DNA from: CAZGAQ01 sp964523405
GTDB lineage: Bacteria; Planctomycetota; Phycisphaerae; UBA1845; Fen-1342
Direction: 5' to 3'
Length of the DNA stretch: 64,000 bases
Assembly (NCBI GenBank): GCA_964523405.1
Contig: CAZGAQ010000002.1
Span: 186,001 to 250,000 of the forward strand
Made by a program: the position numbers and the translations under genes. Below the pieces are notes generated by a model. The model was not told the DNA's origin and did not search any database. It worked only from the letters and a program-made list of their open reading frames with translations. This document shows, one piece after another, positions 15,027 through 29,334 of the stretch; within the stretch, counting starts at the first letter, position 1, and the number at the start of each line of letters is the position of its first letter.

Positions 15027-16694
15027 ATGAGTACGGAAAAAGCACAGGGCCAGGCGCGCCACGCCGGATGCTGGGCGGCGCTGCGGCTGCTGGTCGTACC
15101 ACTCCTGGTAACGCTGGCCGGGTGCGGTCCCGGCGGTCCGATTCGCGCGCGCCTGGATGCGCGCGTGCAGCGTCCCAAGGCAGGCGTCGTTCTGTTCATC
15201 TGTGACGGAGTCGGAGAGCGACATCTGGAGCGCTGGTGCGCAGAGGGCACCCTGCCGAACATCCAGAAACGCTTCGTAGATGGCGGGACGCACGTGGCCC
15301 ACAGCTGCACGTGTCTTCCGCCCATTACCTACGGGGCGGTTGCGACGCTGCTGACGGGCGTTGGGCCGGCACAACATACGATTGTGGGCAACCGGTGGTT
15401 TGACCCGGACCGTGCGTTCTTCCGGAACTACACGACGGTCGAGGACTATCGCGACATCAACATGGACTGTCCGACGCCCACGATCTACACGCTGGTCCGC
15501 CCGGAACCGTCGGTCAGCGTGCAGTGTGCGCACACGCGCGGGGTCACGTACAACATCGCGAACTGGGCCGCCTCGGGGGTCATGTGGGCCTGCGGCGCCT
15601 TCACGGCGGTTGACAAGCTCACCGCGACGTCCATCGACGAGGTAGCGCTGTGGGCGAACCTGCACGGCCGGTGGCCGACCGTCCTGACGCTCTACTTCCC
15701 CGGGGCGGACACGGTCGGGCACCGCAACGGGACGGACTCCGCTGCCTATCGCCAGGCCGTCGAGCACCTGGACTACCAGGTCGGGCGGGTATGCGATTGG
15801 CTCGAAACAGAGGGGTTGCTTGACACAACGTACCTGGTGCTGGTCAGCGACCACGGGCTGGTCGACGTGAAACCGGAGGGCGTGTTCGACCTCGTGCGGC
15901 GGATCCGGGACGACTGGGGTCGCAACGCCACGGCCCGCACGCTGCAAGAGGGGCCGGAAGCCTGGCGCCGCGCCTATTTCGACGGTTACGACACGATTGT
16001 CGCCAATCAGAACGGCCGGGGGGCGTTCCTGTATTTCGCCGGGCGCGGCGGGTGGGACACGGTCCCCACGCACGCGGAAGTCGAGCGCATCCTCGAAGCG
16101 CCGCCGGCGGACCTGCAGCTCTGGAACATCCCGGGCGTGCACGCCGTGGCGTACCTGGCCACGAAGGACGAGGCGATCGTGCGTTCGGCGCGCGGCCGCG
16201 CGCGCGTGCAGCGGCGCGTGACACCGGAAGGCACGGAATTCGCGTATCGGCCGGAGTCGGCGGACGTGCTGGGGTACACACAGGATGCCGCCTTGGCGGC
16301 GTTTGTGGCGGCGGGCTATCACGACTCGCGCGCGTGGCTCGCGGCGACGGCCGCCCAGGAAGTCCCCGACTTTGTGCCGCATATCGTGCCGCTGTTGCAT
16401 GTGCATCGGGCGGGGCAGGTCCTGGTGTTCTCGAAGCCGGGCTACAGCTTTACGCCGGAGCGGGCGGGGCACGGCGGCATCCACCGCGATGAGCTGCACG
16501 CCGTGTGCCTGTTTGCCGGCCCGGGCATTCCCCGCGGGCGCACCCTGCCGGCCGCCCGGGCGGTTGACGTGGCGCCGACCCTGCTCGATTTGCTCGGAAT
16601 CGAGTACGATGCCGGGCAGTTCGACGGCGTGTCGATGAAGCCCGTGCTCGTGACGCAAGAGGCGCAGCAAGCTGCACACCAAGATGATCGTTAA
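15027..16694 (+). CDS. alkaline-phosphatase-superfamily phosphodiesterase lipoprotein
   Basis: A 555-residue protein of the type I phosphodiesterase / nucleotide pyrophosphatase family. A lipoprotein signal ends at TLAGC (about residue 33). Metal and catalytic motifs are LFICDGVGE (first Asp), PPITYGAVATLLTG (likely Thr nucleophile), PGADTVGHRNGTD, VSDHGL and AGHGGIHRDE. It would act outside the inner membrane on a phosphoester or phosphonate; the substrate is unknown. Its stop overlaps the start of the next gene by 11 nt, so the two enzymes are translationally coupled. Confidence 0.9.
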   Translation: MSTEKAQGQARHAGCWAALRLLVVPLLVTLAGCGPGGPIRARLDARVQRPKAGVVLFICDGVGERHLERWCAEGTLPNIQKRFVDGGTHVAHSCTCLPPITYGAVATLLTGVGPAQHTIVGNRWFDPDRAFFRNYTTVEDYRDINMDCPTPTIYTLVRPEPSVSVQCAHTRGVTYNIANWAASGVMWACGAFTAVDKLTATSIDEVALWANLHGRWPTVLTLYFPGADTVGHRNGTDSAAYRQAVEHLDYQVGRVCDWLETEGLLDTTYLVLVSDHGLVDVKPEGVFDLVRRIRDDWGRNATARTLQEGPEAWRRAYFDGYDTIVANQNGRGAFLYFAGRGGWDTVPTHAEVERILEAPPADLQLWNIPGVHAVAYLATKDEAIVRSARGRARVQRRVTPEGTEFAYRPESADVLGYTQDAALAAFVAAGYHDSRAWLAATAAQEVPDFVPHIVPLLHVHRAGQVLVFSKPGYSFTPERAGHGGIHRDELHAVCLFAGPGIPRGRTLPAARAVDVAPTLLDLLGIEYDAGQFDGVSMKPVLVTQEAQQAAHQDDR

Positions 16695-17805
16695 GACTGC
16701 ATCCGCGCTGGTGGTCGCCCTCGTGGCGGCCGGTGCCGTGTTGTTGAGTGGGCGTCCCGGCAATCCCCCGGCCCAGACCCCGGCCGCAACGGCTGGGCCG
16801 GTGTGTGTGGCCCCCGGGCTGCTGCCGTACCGCGGGCTGGCGGTGCAGGTGGCGTCGGGGTGGTATAAGCCGCAGGAGACGTACCTGCCGCTGCTGCGTG
16901 AGATCGCGGAGCTGGGGGCGAATACCGTGCTGCTGTGTGTGCCGGGGCAGATGGAGCATGCGACCTCGCAATCCATCTATGTTGACGTGCGCAAGGTGCC
17001 GCCGCCGGAGGATTTGAAGGCCATCATCCGGGCGGGCCGCGAGGCGGGGCTGCGCGTGCTGATTATGCCGATCGTGCTGTTGCGCAACCCGCGTGGCAGC
17101 GAGTGGCGCGGCGTGATCGATCCGCCAGACTGGGATGACTGGTGGCAGCAGTACCACGAGTTCATTCTGTTCTTCGCGGATATCTGCCGGGAAGGCGGGG
17201 CGGATGGGCTGATGGTCGGCTCGGAGCTGGTGAGCGCGGAGAAGTACACGAACAAGTGGTACGATCTGATTGCCCAGTGCCGCAAACACTTCGCGGGGGG
17301 AAAGCTGGGCTACTCGGCGAACTGGGATCACTACCGCCCGGTCGAATTCTGGGACAAGCTCGATTTCATCGGCATGACGAGCTACTACACGCTGGCGGAC
17401 GAGAAAGGGGCGAGTGTCGAGCAGATCGTGGCGCGGTGGGAACCGATCAAGAAGGACATCCTCGCGTGGCAGCGGAAGATCGGCAAGCCGCTGCTCATGA
17501 CCGAGGTCGGCTGGTGCAGCCAGGAAGGGGCGGCGACGGCGCCGTGGAACTACTACCAGAACCAGGTGGCGACGCCCGCGGGGATGGAGGAGCAGCGGCG
17601 GCTGTACGAGGCGTTTGTGCGCGTGTGGAGCGACGTGCCGGAGCTCATGGGAGCGATCTGGTGGGAATGGGACGCGTCGAGCGGCGGTCCCGGTGACTTC
17701 GGCTACTCGCCGCGCGGCAAGCCCGCGGAGCAGTTGCTGCGCCAGTGGTTCACGTCTGGACGGCAACCGGCGAGTGCTCCGGCCAGCGCCCCCGCGGCAC
17801 CATGA
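16684..17805 (+). CDS. GH113-like glycoside hydrolase (TIM barrel), secreted
   Basis: A 373-residue protein. An N-terminal hydrophobic segment (residues 4-21) acts as signal or anchor, and a TIM-barrel follows. It has strands NTVLLCVPGQ and RVLIMPIVLL, VGSELVSAE (likely acid/base Glu), FIGMTSYYTL and LLMTEVGWCS (likely nucleophile Glu), then GAIWWEWD. This pattern fits GH113, whose known members are endo-beta-mannanases; activity here is inferred. The tail is Ala/Ser/Pro-rich. It overlaps the preceding phosphodiesterase by 11 nt, suggesting joint processing of an extracytoplasmic polymer. Confidence 0.8.
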   Translation: MIVKTASALVVALVAAGAVLLSGRPGNPPAQTPAATAGPVCVAPGLLPYRGLAVQVASGWYKPQETYLPLLREIAELGANTVLLCVPGQMEHATSQSIYVDVRKVPPPEDLKAIIRAGREAGLRVLIMPIVLLRNPRGSEWRGVIDPPDWDDWWQQYHEFILFFADICREGGADGLMVGSELVSAEKYTNKWYDLIAQCRKHFAGGKLGYSANWDHYRPVEFWDKLDFIGMTSYYTLADEKGASVEQIVARWEPIKKDILAWQRKIGKPLLMTEVGWCSQEGAATAPWNYYQNQVATPAGMEEQRRLYEAFVRVWSDVPELMGAIWWEWDASSGGPGDFGYSPRGKPAEQLLRQWFTSGRQPASAPASAPAAP

Positions 17806-17844
17806 CGGTGGCGCGCCGCGGTTGCGAAAGGGGAACACGCGGGG

Positions 17845-19191
17845 CTAGCGCGTCAGGGCGTCCTCCACGGTCACGCCTTCCGGGGCCTTGAAGCGGAAGT
17901 GCTCGTCGGGCAGCTCCGCGTCGTACTTCACGTCGGTCAACGTGAAGGTGTTGACGGGCTTGGGACCACCGCGATAGCGCTCGACCTGCAGCAGAAACCC
18001 GGTGACCTGGTCGAAGTACAGGACCACGCGCTGACGCTGCTCGGGCTCCGCCGTCTTGAGCAGGGCCGCAACGACGTACGTCTTGCGGCCGTCCACCGTC
18101 GCATCCGGCTGGCGGTTGAGCTCGTAGTCGCCGCGATATGCCCCCAGCACCGCGCGGGGCTCGCCGGTATCGCGCGGATCGATGTTCGTCTTGCGAGCCT
18201 TGTGCACGCCGTTGATCTCGCCCAGCAAATAGGCGAATTCGCCATCGATGACCTGGAGGGTGGTGGTCTTGCCGGCGGGCTGCGTGGCGCCGGCGGGCGG
18301 GAGGTCTTCCGTGGTCACCTCGATGCGCACCTGCACGCGGCGTTCGACCTTCTTCAGCTCGTAGGTGCCTGTGCCGCGCGCGACGGGCGTGCCCGCGGCA
18401 TCGCCGGCCAGCGTCAGCGTCCGCACCTTCGCCTGCAGCGCGATGTGTCCGTCCCAACAGGCCTGCAACTCGGCCGCGAGCTTACTGACCGGGTCCTCCC
18501 CGGCCGCGACACCGAACCGACGGACGACGGTATCGTCGACGCGATACACGCCCGGACCGATCCGCTCGCGCAGCTTGCGGACGGTACCGCCGGGAACGTC
18601 GGGGCACGTCCACAGCAGCGTCGCCTCCGACAACAAGCCGGCCTTCAGCTCGTTCTTCGTGAGTTGGCAACGGACCTTCTGCCCCCCCACCTCGAGTATC
18701 TGCGGCTCGTCGACCGTCCAGACGATGCGTGTCGCGGTTGAGCCCTGGAGCGTTTCCTCCGTTTTGACCCAATGCGACTTGAGCTTCTGCCCCTCGATGA
18801 CGATCTCCTCCTGGCCCGTGTCGACGGTCTTGACGGTGGGCGCGGCGGGCTGTGAGGCGGGATGAGCCGGCAGCTTCTCGGTACGAACGGGGCGTTCCTG
18901 AATCACCGCTTCGTTGGGCGCGAGGCGAACGGCACGGCACTCGAGCGTCACCTGCTCGGGAGCGACCGCGATCAGCCGCCAGGTCTCCTCCTCGCGCGTG
19001 GTGTCGCCTTCCGCGCTCGCGGAGATGGCCGAAGTGGTCGTGACACGCTGGACCAGGACCGTGCCGGGCTTGACGCGCGCCCACGCCTGGTAGGCGGCAT
19101 CTTCCTTCTCGGCGGCCTGTGCCGCTGCCGCGCCCGCACCAAGGGTCCAGCCGATTGCGCCGAGTACGAGGCAGGCCAGGAGCTTGCGCAC
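17845..19191 (-). CDS. secreted protein of unknown function with LolA-like C-terminal region
   Basis: A 448-residue exported protein. GTG 19191 was chosen because GGAGG lies 8 nt upstream and a clean signal peptide follows (LLACLVLGAIGWTLGAG, cleavage near AAAQA); the open frame itself extends to 19269. The mature part is beta-rich. Residues 240-440 (VYRVDDTVV, QVIDGEFAYLLGEING, VVLYFDQVTGFLLQVERY, FTLTDVKYDAELPDEHFRF) read like a lipoprotein-carrier or outer-membrane-sorting fold. Such proteins are frequent in planctomycetes and uncharacterised. It converges on the glycosidase gene, 39 nt apart. Confidence 0.8.
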   Translation of the reverse strand: MRKLLACLVLGAIGWTLGAGAAAAQAAEKEDAAYQAWARVKPGTVLVQRVTTTSAISASAEGDTTREEETWRLIAVAPEQVTLECRAVRLAPNEAVIQERPVRTEKLPAHPASQPAAPTVKTVDTGQEEIVIEGQKLKSHWVKTEETLQGSTATRIVWTVDEPQILEVGGQKVRCQLTKNELKAGLLSEATLLWTCPDVPGGTVRKLRERIGPGVYRVDDTVVRRFGVAAGEDPVSKLAAELQACWDGHIALQAKVRTLTLAGDAAGTPVARGTGTYELKKVERRVQVRIEVTTEDLPPAGATQPAGKTTTLQVIDGEFAYLLGEINGVHKARKTNIDPRDTGEPRAVLGAYRGDYELNRQPDATVDGRKTYVVAALLKTAEPEQRQRVVLYFDQVTGFLLQVERYRGGPKPVNTFTLTDVKYDAELPDEHFRFKAPEGVTVEDALTR

Positions 19192-19622
19192 CGTGCGTTC
19201 CTCCAGGCGGGCTGCGATGGCCCGCGGACTTTGCTGACGCCGGGGGCCCTCTGGGGGCGCCGGCGGCATATCCGGCTAGTATCGCGCGGGGCTGGGCGGG
19301 GTGCAACTGGGACAAGGCCACCCGGCGGCGGTGCGACGGGATGGGCGCGTCCGCGGGCCCGGGAGTCCCCCGCCCTGTCGACGCCGATCGCAGGTGACCT
19401 TGCCACCCGAGCACTACGCCGGGGGGCACCGTTGCCGTCACCGGCCGCGCGGTGCCTGTGCACGGTGACGCGTCACCGGTAGGATACTTGAGCGGTACAG
19501 GCCGCGTTCCGGTCCGCCCTGCGGACCTTACACAGGCAGACATTCTGAGCCATACTCGGCCGCGGTACCCGGTTGTCGGCGCATGCGGTGCCGGCAGGCA
19601 GCAGCCCCACAGAGGAACACCG
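19192..19622. other. intergenic region between divergent genes
   Basis: 431 bp with no supported gene. It is GC-rich and I see no domain-bearing frame. Just before 19623 AGAGGAA gives the kinase ribosome site. Confidence 0.4.
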
Positions 19623-20528
19623 ATGTCCCTGCTCGTTACTGGCTCGATCGGAATTGACACCGTCGAAACCCCGGCCGGGAAGGTCGAGGCCGTCCTGGGC
19701 GGGTCGGCCGTGTACTTTTCGCTGGCGGCGTCGCTGTTTAGTCCGCTGCGCATGGTGGGCGTGGTGGGCGAGGACTTTGACCTGGCCCAGTTCAAGCCGC
19801 TGACGGCGAGGGGCGTCGATCCGTCCGGCGTCGAGGTGCGCAAGGGCAGCAAGACCTTCCGCTGGCACGGCAAGTACACGGGCACGATGAACAACGCCGA
19901 GACCGTCGGCGTGGAGCTCAACGTGCTGGCCGAACGCGGGGCGACCGTGCCGCCGAGATTCGCCGACAGTCGGTTCGTGTTTCTGGCCAACACGCACCCC
20001 CTGCTGCAGCGCGAGATGGCCCGGCAGTTCTCGAAGGCCGAGTTGCTGGTGTGCGACACGATGAACATCTGGATCGAGAACGAGCCGGCCGAGCTGCGCA
20101 AGACGCTCGGCATCGTCCACGGGATCGTGCTGAACGAGGGTGAGGCGCGGCTGCAGACACAGCGGATGAACCTCGTGACCGCCGGGCGCGAGATTCTCAA
20201 ACTGGGGCCGAAGTTCGTGATCATCAAGAAAGGCGAGCACGGGAGCCTGCTGGTCACCGAGGACGAGCTGTTCATCATGCCGCCCTATCCGACGGAGCAC
20301 GTCGTCGACCCGACCGGGTGCGGGGACAGTTTTGCGGGCGGCATGATGGGGTACATCGCGTCGCAGGGGCGTTTCAATCCGCGGATCCTGCGGGCGGCGA
20401 TGGCGCGCGGGTCCGTCGTCGCGTCGTATGTCATCGAGTCGTTCTCGGTCGACGCGCTCAGCCGCGTGACGGCGGCGGATGTGGAACGACGGTTGAGCCA
20501 ATTGCGGGAGATGTCGCGGGTTGAGTAG
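19623..20528 (+). CDS. PfkB-family carbohydrate kinase
   Basis: A 301-residue ribokinase-like enzyme. It opens LLVTGSIGIDTVET and LGGSAVYFSLAASLF (sugar-binding N-terminal region) and carries the PfkB signature DPTGCGDSFAGG, with the catalytic Asp in GCGD. VIIKKGEHGSLL is the strand before the ATP lid. ATG 19623 follows GAGGAA; the open frame upstream is not conserved-looking. Substrate unknown (sugar or nucleoside). The RNA ligase-like phosphodiesterase gene follows after 42 nt, so the two are probably co-transcribed. Confidence 0.9.
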   Translation: MSLLVTGSIGIDTVETPAGKVEAVLGGSAVYFSLAASLFSPLRMVGVVGEDFDLAQFKPLTARGVDPSGVEVRKGSKTFRWHGKYTGTMNNAETVGVELNVLAERGATVPPRFADSRFVFLANTHPLLQREMARQFSKAELLVCDTMNIWIENEPAELRKTLGIVHGIVLNEGEARLQTQRMNLVTAGREILKLGPKFVIIKKGEHGSLLVTEDELFIMPPYPTEHVVDPTGCGDSFAGGMMGYIASQGRFNPRILRAAMARGSVVASYVIESFSVDALSRVTAADVERRLSQLREMSRVE

Positions 20529-20570
20529 CTCCGGCCTGACGCTACGCCGCGGAATTCACGGGAACGCGCC

Positions 20571-21134
20571 ATGCGAACATTCATCGCCATCGAACTCGAC
20601 GCCGCCGTGCAGCGGCCGCTGGTGAAGCTCCTGCGCGGCCTGCCGCGGCTGACCGATGTGCGCTGGGTGACGGAGTCGCAACTGCACGTCACGCTGAAGT
20701 TTCTCGGCGACGTCGCGGACAGCCAGATTACGCGGGTTTGCGACATCGTGCGGACGACGAGCGCGCAGGTCGAGCCTTTCCCGTTGCGCGTGCAGGGGCT
20801 GGGCTGCTTCCCGGGGCCGCGCAACCCCCGGGTGCTGTGGTCGGGTGTCGAGGACCCGACCGGCAGTTGCGCCCGCTGGGTGCAGCTGGCGGACCCCCTG
20901 TTCGAAGCGATGAACTTCAAGCCGGAGACGCGGGGGTTTACGCCGCATCTGACGCTCGGGCGCAGCCGTTCGACCACCGGGAGCAACGGGTTGCAGCGCG
21001 TGCTGGACGACACGGCGGCGCCGGACACGCCGGAGATGTTCGTCGAAGAGGTGGTTGTGTTCGAGAGTCGGCTGCTGCCGGGCGGGGCGCAGTATCACGC
21101 GCTGGCGCGAATTCCCCTGGGGGCGGAGGGGTGA
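20571..21134 (+). CDS. thpR: RNA 2',3'-cyclic phosphodiesterase (ThpR/LigT)
   Basis: A 187-residue 2H-phosphoesterase. Both catalytic HxTx motifs are present: HVTLKFLGD near residue 43 and HLTLGR near residue 125. It begins MRTFIAIELD, the typical ThpR start. The enzyme opens 2',3'-cyclic phosphates in RNA and can ligate tRNA halves in vitro; its biological role in bacteria is not settled. Length matches the family. It follows the PfkB kinase gene on the same strand. Confidence 0.92.
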   Translation: MRTFIAIELDAAVQRPLVKLLRGLPRLTDVRWVTESQLHVTLKFLGDVADSQITRVCDIVRTTSAQVEPFPLRVQGLGCFPGPRNPRVLWSGVEDPTGSCARWVQLADPLFEAMNFKPETRGFTPHLTLGRSRSTTGSNGLQRVLDDTAAPDTPEMFVEEVVVFESRLLPGGAQYHALARIPLGAEG

Positions 21135-21222
21135 TCGGTCGTGAGCTCGGTCCACCCCTCCGGGGCGCACAAGACACAACCGCGCGGCCCAGGGGCTGAA
21201 ACCCGTGACGACGATCGCAAGC

Positions 21223-21237
21223 CCTCGCGGGGCGAGG
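21223..21237. terminator. hairpin after thpR
   Basis: CCTCGC (21223-21228) pairs with GCGAGG (21232-21237) around GGG, 88 nt after the thpR stop and ahead of the uvrA promoter. There is no U-tract, so it is weakly supported. Confidence 0.25.
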
Positions 21238-21342
21238 AGCGGAGCGCCCGCAACAGCGCGTGAGCGTGGCGAGCGCACCGGGGTGGTAGCATGGTGAACG
21301 CAGCCGCCGATCGCCCGGTGCCCGCAGTGCCCCGCAACGCGG

Positions 21343-21348
21343 TATAAT
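21343..21348 (+). promoter_or_regulatory. -10 box (TATAAT) for uvrA
   Basis: Consensus TATAAT 74 nt before the uvrA ATG. No -35 close to TTGACA was seen 16-18 nt upstream. No SOS box was recognised around it. Confidence 0.45.
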
Positions 21349-21422
21349 CCCAGGCTCGCCCGAAACCGACGCTGTGCGCCGCCGGGCGGACGAGACGAAC
21401 CCCCGTAGGGCGCTGCGCGTCG

Positions 21423-26564
<5,142 letters not shown>

Positions 26565-26641
26565 CGGCAGGCCGGCGCCTGCCCCGGACGCACGGGAGGG
26601 GCGGCTGCGATGCCCCCCTACGCGCCACGTGCCTCGCCGCT

Positions 26642-26647
26642 TACGAT
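26642..26647 (+). promoter_or_regulatory. -10 box (TACGAT) giving a possibly leaderless thrC mRNA
   Basis: TACGAT ends 6 nt before the thrC ATG, so transcription would start at or next to the start codon. No Shine-Dalgarno precedes that ATG, which agrees with a leaderless message. Confidence 0.4.
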
Positions 26648-26653
26648 GCCCGC

Positions 26654-28057
26654 ATGTCCCAAGTCATTCGTTACTACAGCACCAATCACAGTGTCCCGTC
26701 CGTCACCTTGGCCGAAGCCCTGCTCGCCGGGCAAGCCGCTGACCGTGGCCTGTTCATGCCCGAGCAGTTCCCCACGCTTACCCCCGAGGAATTGAGCGAT
26801 CTGGCCGGCCGGCCGTACGCCGACGTCGCGACCCGCGTCCTGAGTCGCTACACGGTTGGGGTGTTCGCGGAGACGCAGTTGAGTGAGCTCTGCCAGGACG
26901 CGTACAACTATCCCGTGCCGCTGGAGCCGGTGACCGGGCGGCGCTACCTCATGCGACTCGATCGCGGACCGACGGCGTCCTTCAAGGACTTTGCCGCCCG
27001 GATGATGGCGCGCTGGATGAGCCTGCTGATGCGCGATCAAGCGGGCGAACTCGTTATCCTGACAGCCACTTCCGGTGACACCGGCAGCGCCGTCGCGCAC
27101 GCGTACTATGGCGTGCCGCGCGTGCGTGTCGTCGTGCTCTTTCCGCCGGCCGAGGTCTCCGAGCGCCAACGCCGCCAAATGACGACGCTCGGCGGCAACG
27201 TCACAACCATCGCCGTGGACGGGCAGTTCGATGACTGTCAGGCCATGGTCAAGCAGGCCTTCGCCGATCCGGCCCTGCGTGCCATCCGTCTGACTTCCGC
27301 CAACTCCATCAACATCGGCCGCCTGCTGCCGCAAAGCGTTTACTACGTGTATGCCTACGTGAATCTCGCGCTGCCGCGCTGCACAGCGGCCGGCTGCGCG
27401 GCCGACGGCGGGCTGGAACCGATCATCCTCTGCGTCCCGTCCGGTAATTTTGGCGACATGATGGGCGCGGTCATCGCCCGCCGCATGGGCGTGCCGATCG
27501 AGCGTCTGGTGATCGCCACCAACGCCAACGATGAGGTCCCCAACTACCTGCGCACCGGCCAGTACCAAAAGATTGCGCCCTCGCGCGTCTGCATTTCGAA
27601 CGCGATGAATGTGGGGCATCCGTCGAATCTCGCGCGCTTGGTCGCGGTGTACGGCGGGCACATGGACGAGACCGGTACCGAGCACCGGCCTCCGGACCTC
27701 AGGGCGATGCGGCGCGACCTCGCCGCGCTGAGTATCACGGACGACGAAACGCGCGCGACGATCCGCGCGGCCTATGAGCAGTTCGGGGTAGTATTGGAGC
27801 CGCACGGTGCGGTTGGCTGGGCGGGGCTACAGCGGTACCTGCAGGATAACCCAGCCGACGCCGGCAAGCTGGCGGTTGCCGTGGAGACCGCGCATCCGGC
27901 CAAGTTTCCCGAGGAAATCCGCGCCGCGATCGGTATCGAGCCGGAGGTGCCACCGAGCCTGGCCGGTCTGGAACACAAGCCCGAATCGTACGAGCGCCTG
28001 CCGGCGCGCTATGAGCCCTTCCGAGACTTCTTGCGGCAGCGTTACACCCACAGCTAG
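26654..28057 (+). CDS. thrC: threonine synthase
   Basis: A 467-residue PLP enzyme that turns O-phosphohomoserine into threonine in the cytoplasm. It begins with YYSTNHSVPSVTLAEAL, the family start. The PLP lysine lies in GPTASFKDFAARM (Lys about 118), followed by TATSGDTGSAVAHA (phosphate-binding loop), SANSINIGRLLPQ and VPSGNFGD. Length matches the long bacterial/fungal form. No other threonine genes are adjacent. Ninety nt separate it from uvrA. Confidence 0.96.
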   Translation: MSQVIRYYSTNHSVPSVTLAEALLAGQAADRGLFMPEQFPTLTPEELSDLAGRPYADVATRVLSRYTVGVFAETQLSELCQDAYNYPVPLEPVTGRRYLMRLDRGPTASFKDFAARMMARWMSLLMRDQAGELVILTATSGDTGSAVAHAYYGVPRVRVVVLFPPAEVSERQRRQMTTLGGNVTTIAVDGQFDDCQAMVKQAFADPALRAIRLTSANSINIGRLLPQSVYYVYAYVNLALPRCTAAGCAADGGLEPIILCVPSGNFGDMMGAVIARRMGVPIERLVIATNANDEVPNYLRTGQYQKIAPSRVCISNAMNVGHPSNLARLVAVYGGHMDETGTEHRPPDLRAMRRDLAALSITDDETRATIRAAYEQFGVVLEPHGAVGWAGLQRYLQDNPADAGKLAVAVETAHPAKFPEEIRAAIGIEPEVPPSLAGLEHKPESYERLPARYEPFRDFLRQRYTHS

Positions 28058-28142
28058 GGCCACCCGACCCGAGCTTCCGGCGCGGCCCAAGTCGCCTGCC
28101 GCCCCTGGCCGCCGTGTTCGGCCGGGCTTCGGCGTTCCGGCC

Positions 28143-28158
28143 CACGGGCGTGCCCGTG
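28143..28158. terminator. hairpin after thrC
   Basis: CACGGG (28143-28148) pairs with CCCGTG (28153-28158) around CGTG, 85 nt past the thrC stop. No U-tract. Confidence 0.3.
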
Positions 28159-28288
28159 CTGCCGGCCAGCGGCCGAACCAAGGCTGCTAATTCGCGGGCG
28201 GCGCTTGCCGCGCAGCTCGTGCGCGATTGTCGGTCAGTTGAACTAGTTTTCTCTTGACGGTGTCGCGGGCGGGCCACAAGCTGCATTT

Positions 28289-29152
28289 ATGAGCAGCCTG
28301 GTGCGCGAGTCGCCGGCCAAGATCAATCTGACTCTGCGCGTGGTCGGGCGCCGGCCGGACGGCTATCACGACATCGAGTCTCTGGTCGCACAGGTAGACT
28401 TGTGCGACACGGTGGGCGTATCGCCGCGCGAAGACCGCCGCTTCCTCGTAGACTGCGATGAGCCGTCGATTCCCTGCGACCACTCGAATCTCGCGTGGCG
28501 TGCGGCTCGGGCGTTGGCGGACGAAACCGGGGAGCGACGCGGAGCGACGATCTCATTGCGAAAGCGCATCCCGTCCGGGGCGGGCCTGGGCGGCGGCAGC
28601 TCCAACGCGGCGACGACGCTGAAGCTGCTGAATGCACACTGGGGACTGCGCCTGTCACATCCGGAGCTGGCGTGCATCGGAGCACGTCTGGGGTCGGATG
28701 TGCCCCTGTTCTGCCACGGCCCGCTGTGCGTGATCCGGGGGCGCGGCGAGCATGTGGAGGAATTGCGCCAGCGCGTCGCGAAGTGGGTCGCGTTGCTGCT
28801 GCCGCGCCTGCACTCTGCGACACCGGTGGTGTATGCGGCGTGGGACCGCCTGGAGTCCCGTTCGGCTCCTTGCGGACTCGAACAAGTGATCACCGGACTC
28901 TCCGCCCCAGCGGCCGACGTCATGCCGCAGCTACATAACGACCTCGAGGCCGCGGCGTTCGCTGTCTTGCCAGAGTTGCGCACCCTCGCGGAGCACGCCG
29001 CGGCCGCCACCGGCCTCGGGGTGCGGATGACTGGCTCCGGTTCGACGCTCTATCGGCTGTTCGATCAGGAGGCTCCGGCGCGAGCTTTCGCTGAGGCGGT
29101 CACGGCGGCCAGCCACGTGCGTACGGTCGTCGCTCCGCTACGGCTGTCGTGA
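28289..29152 (+). CDS. ispE: 4-diphosphocytidyl-2-C-methyl-D-erythritol kinase
   Basis: A 287-residue GHMP kinase of the non-mevalonate (MEP) isoprenoid pathway, phosphorylating CDP-methylerythritol. It starts ESPAKINLTLRVVGRRPDGY (the IspE signature), carries the phosphate loop IPSGAGLGGGSSNAA and ends with VRMTGSGSTLYRLF, the third GHMP motif. Asp in LGSDVPLF is in the expected active-site place. Length is typical. It stands alone between thrC and the hemerythrin gene; TTGACG at 28254 may be a -35, but no matching -10 was clear. Confidence 0.95.
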   Translation: MSSLVRESPAKINLTLRVVGRRPDGYHDIESLVAQVDLCDTVGVSPREDRRFLVDCDEPSIPCDHSNLAWRAARALADETGERRGATISLRKRIPSGAGLGGGSSNAATTLKLLNAHWGLRLSHPELACIGARLGSDVPLFCHGPLCVIRGRGEHVEELRQRVAKWVALLLPRLHSATPVVYAAWDRLESRSAPCGLEQVITGLSAPAADVMPQLHNDLEAAAFAVLPELRTLAEHAAAATGLGVRMTGSGSTLYRLFDQEAPARAFAEAVTAASHVRTVVAPLRLS

Positions 29153-29269
29153 TGCGGGTAATCACCTGAGCCACCCGCGGCGGTTCACCGCCGCAGCGCA
29201 CAAATCGAGCCCCCGCCACAAGTCCCGCCCCACTATTCAAGACCCGGGTCCGAATTGCCCATGTATCTG

Positions 29270-29298
29270 TTGGGTGGCTGCAACCCGCCGGCCATATG
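29270..29298 (+). promoter_or_regulatory. promoter for the hemerythrin gene
   Basis: TTGGGT (29270-29275), a 17-nt spacer and CATATG (29293-29298), with a start site near 29305 and GGGAGA ahead of the ATG at 29335. The -10 is only a fair match. Confidence 0.35.
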
Positions 29299-29334
29299 CC
29301 CTCCGCTGGAACTGGCCACGCTCGGGAGACTCAG

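Noticed and set aside
14916..16976. 686-codon minus-strand frame
   Set aside because: Antisense to the phosphodiesterase lipoprotein, no recognisable domain, wrong residue composition.
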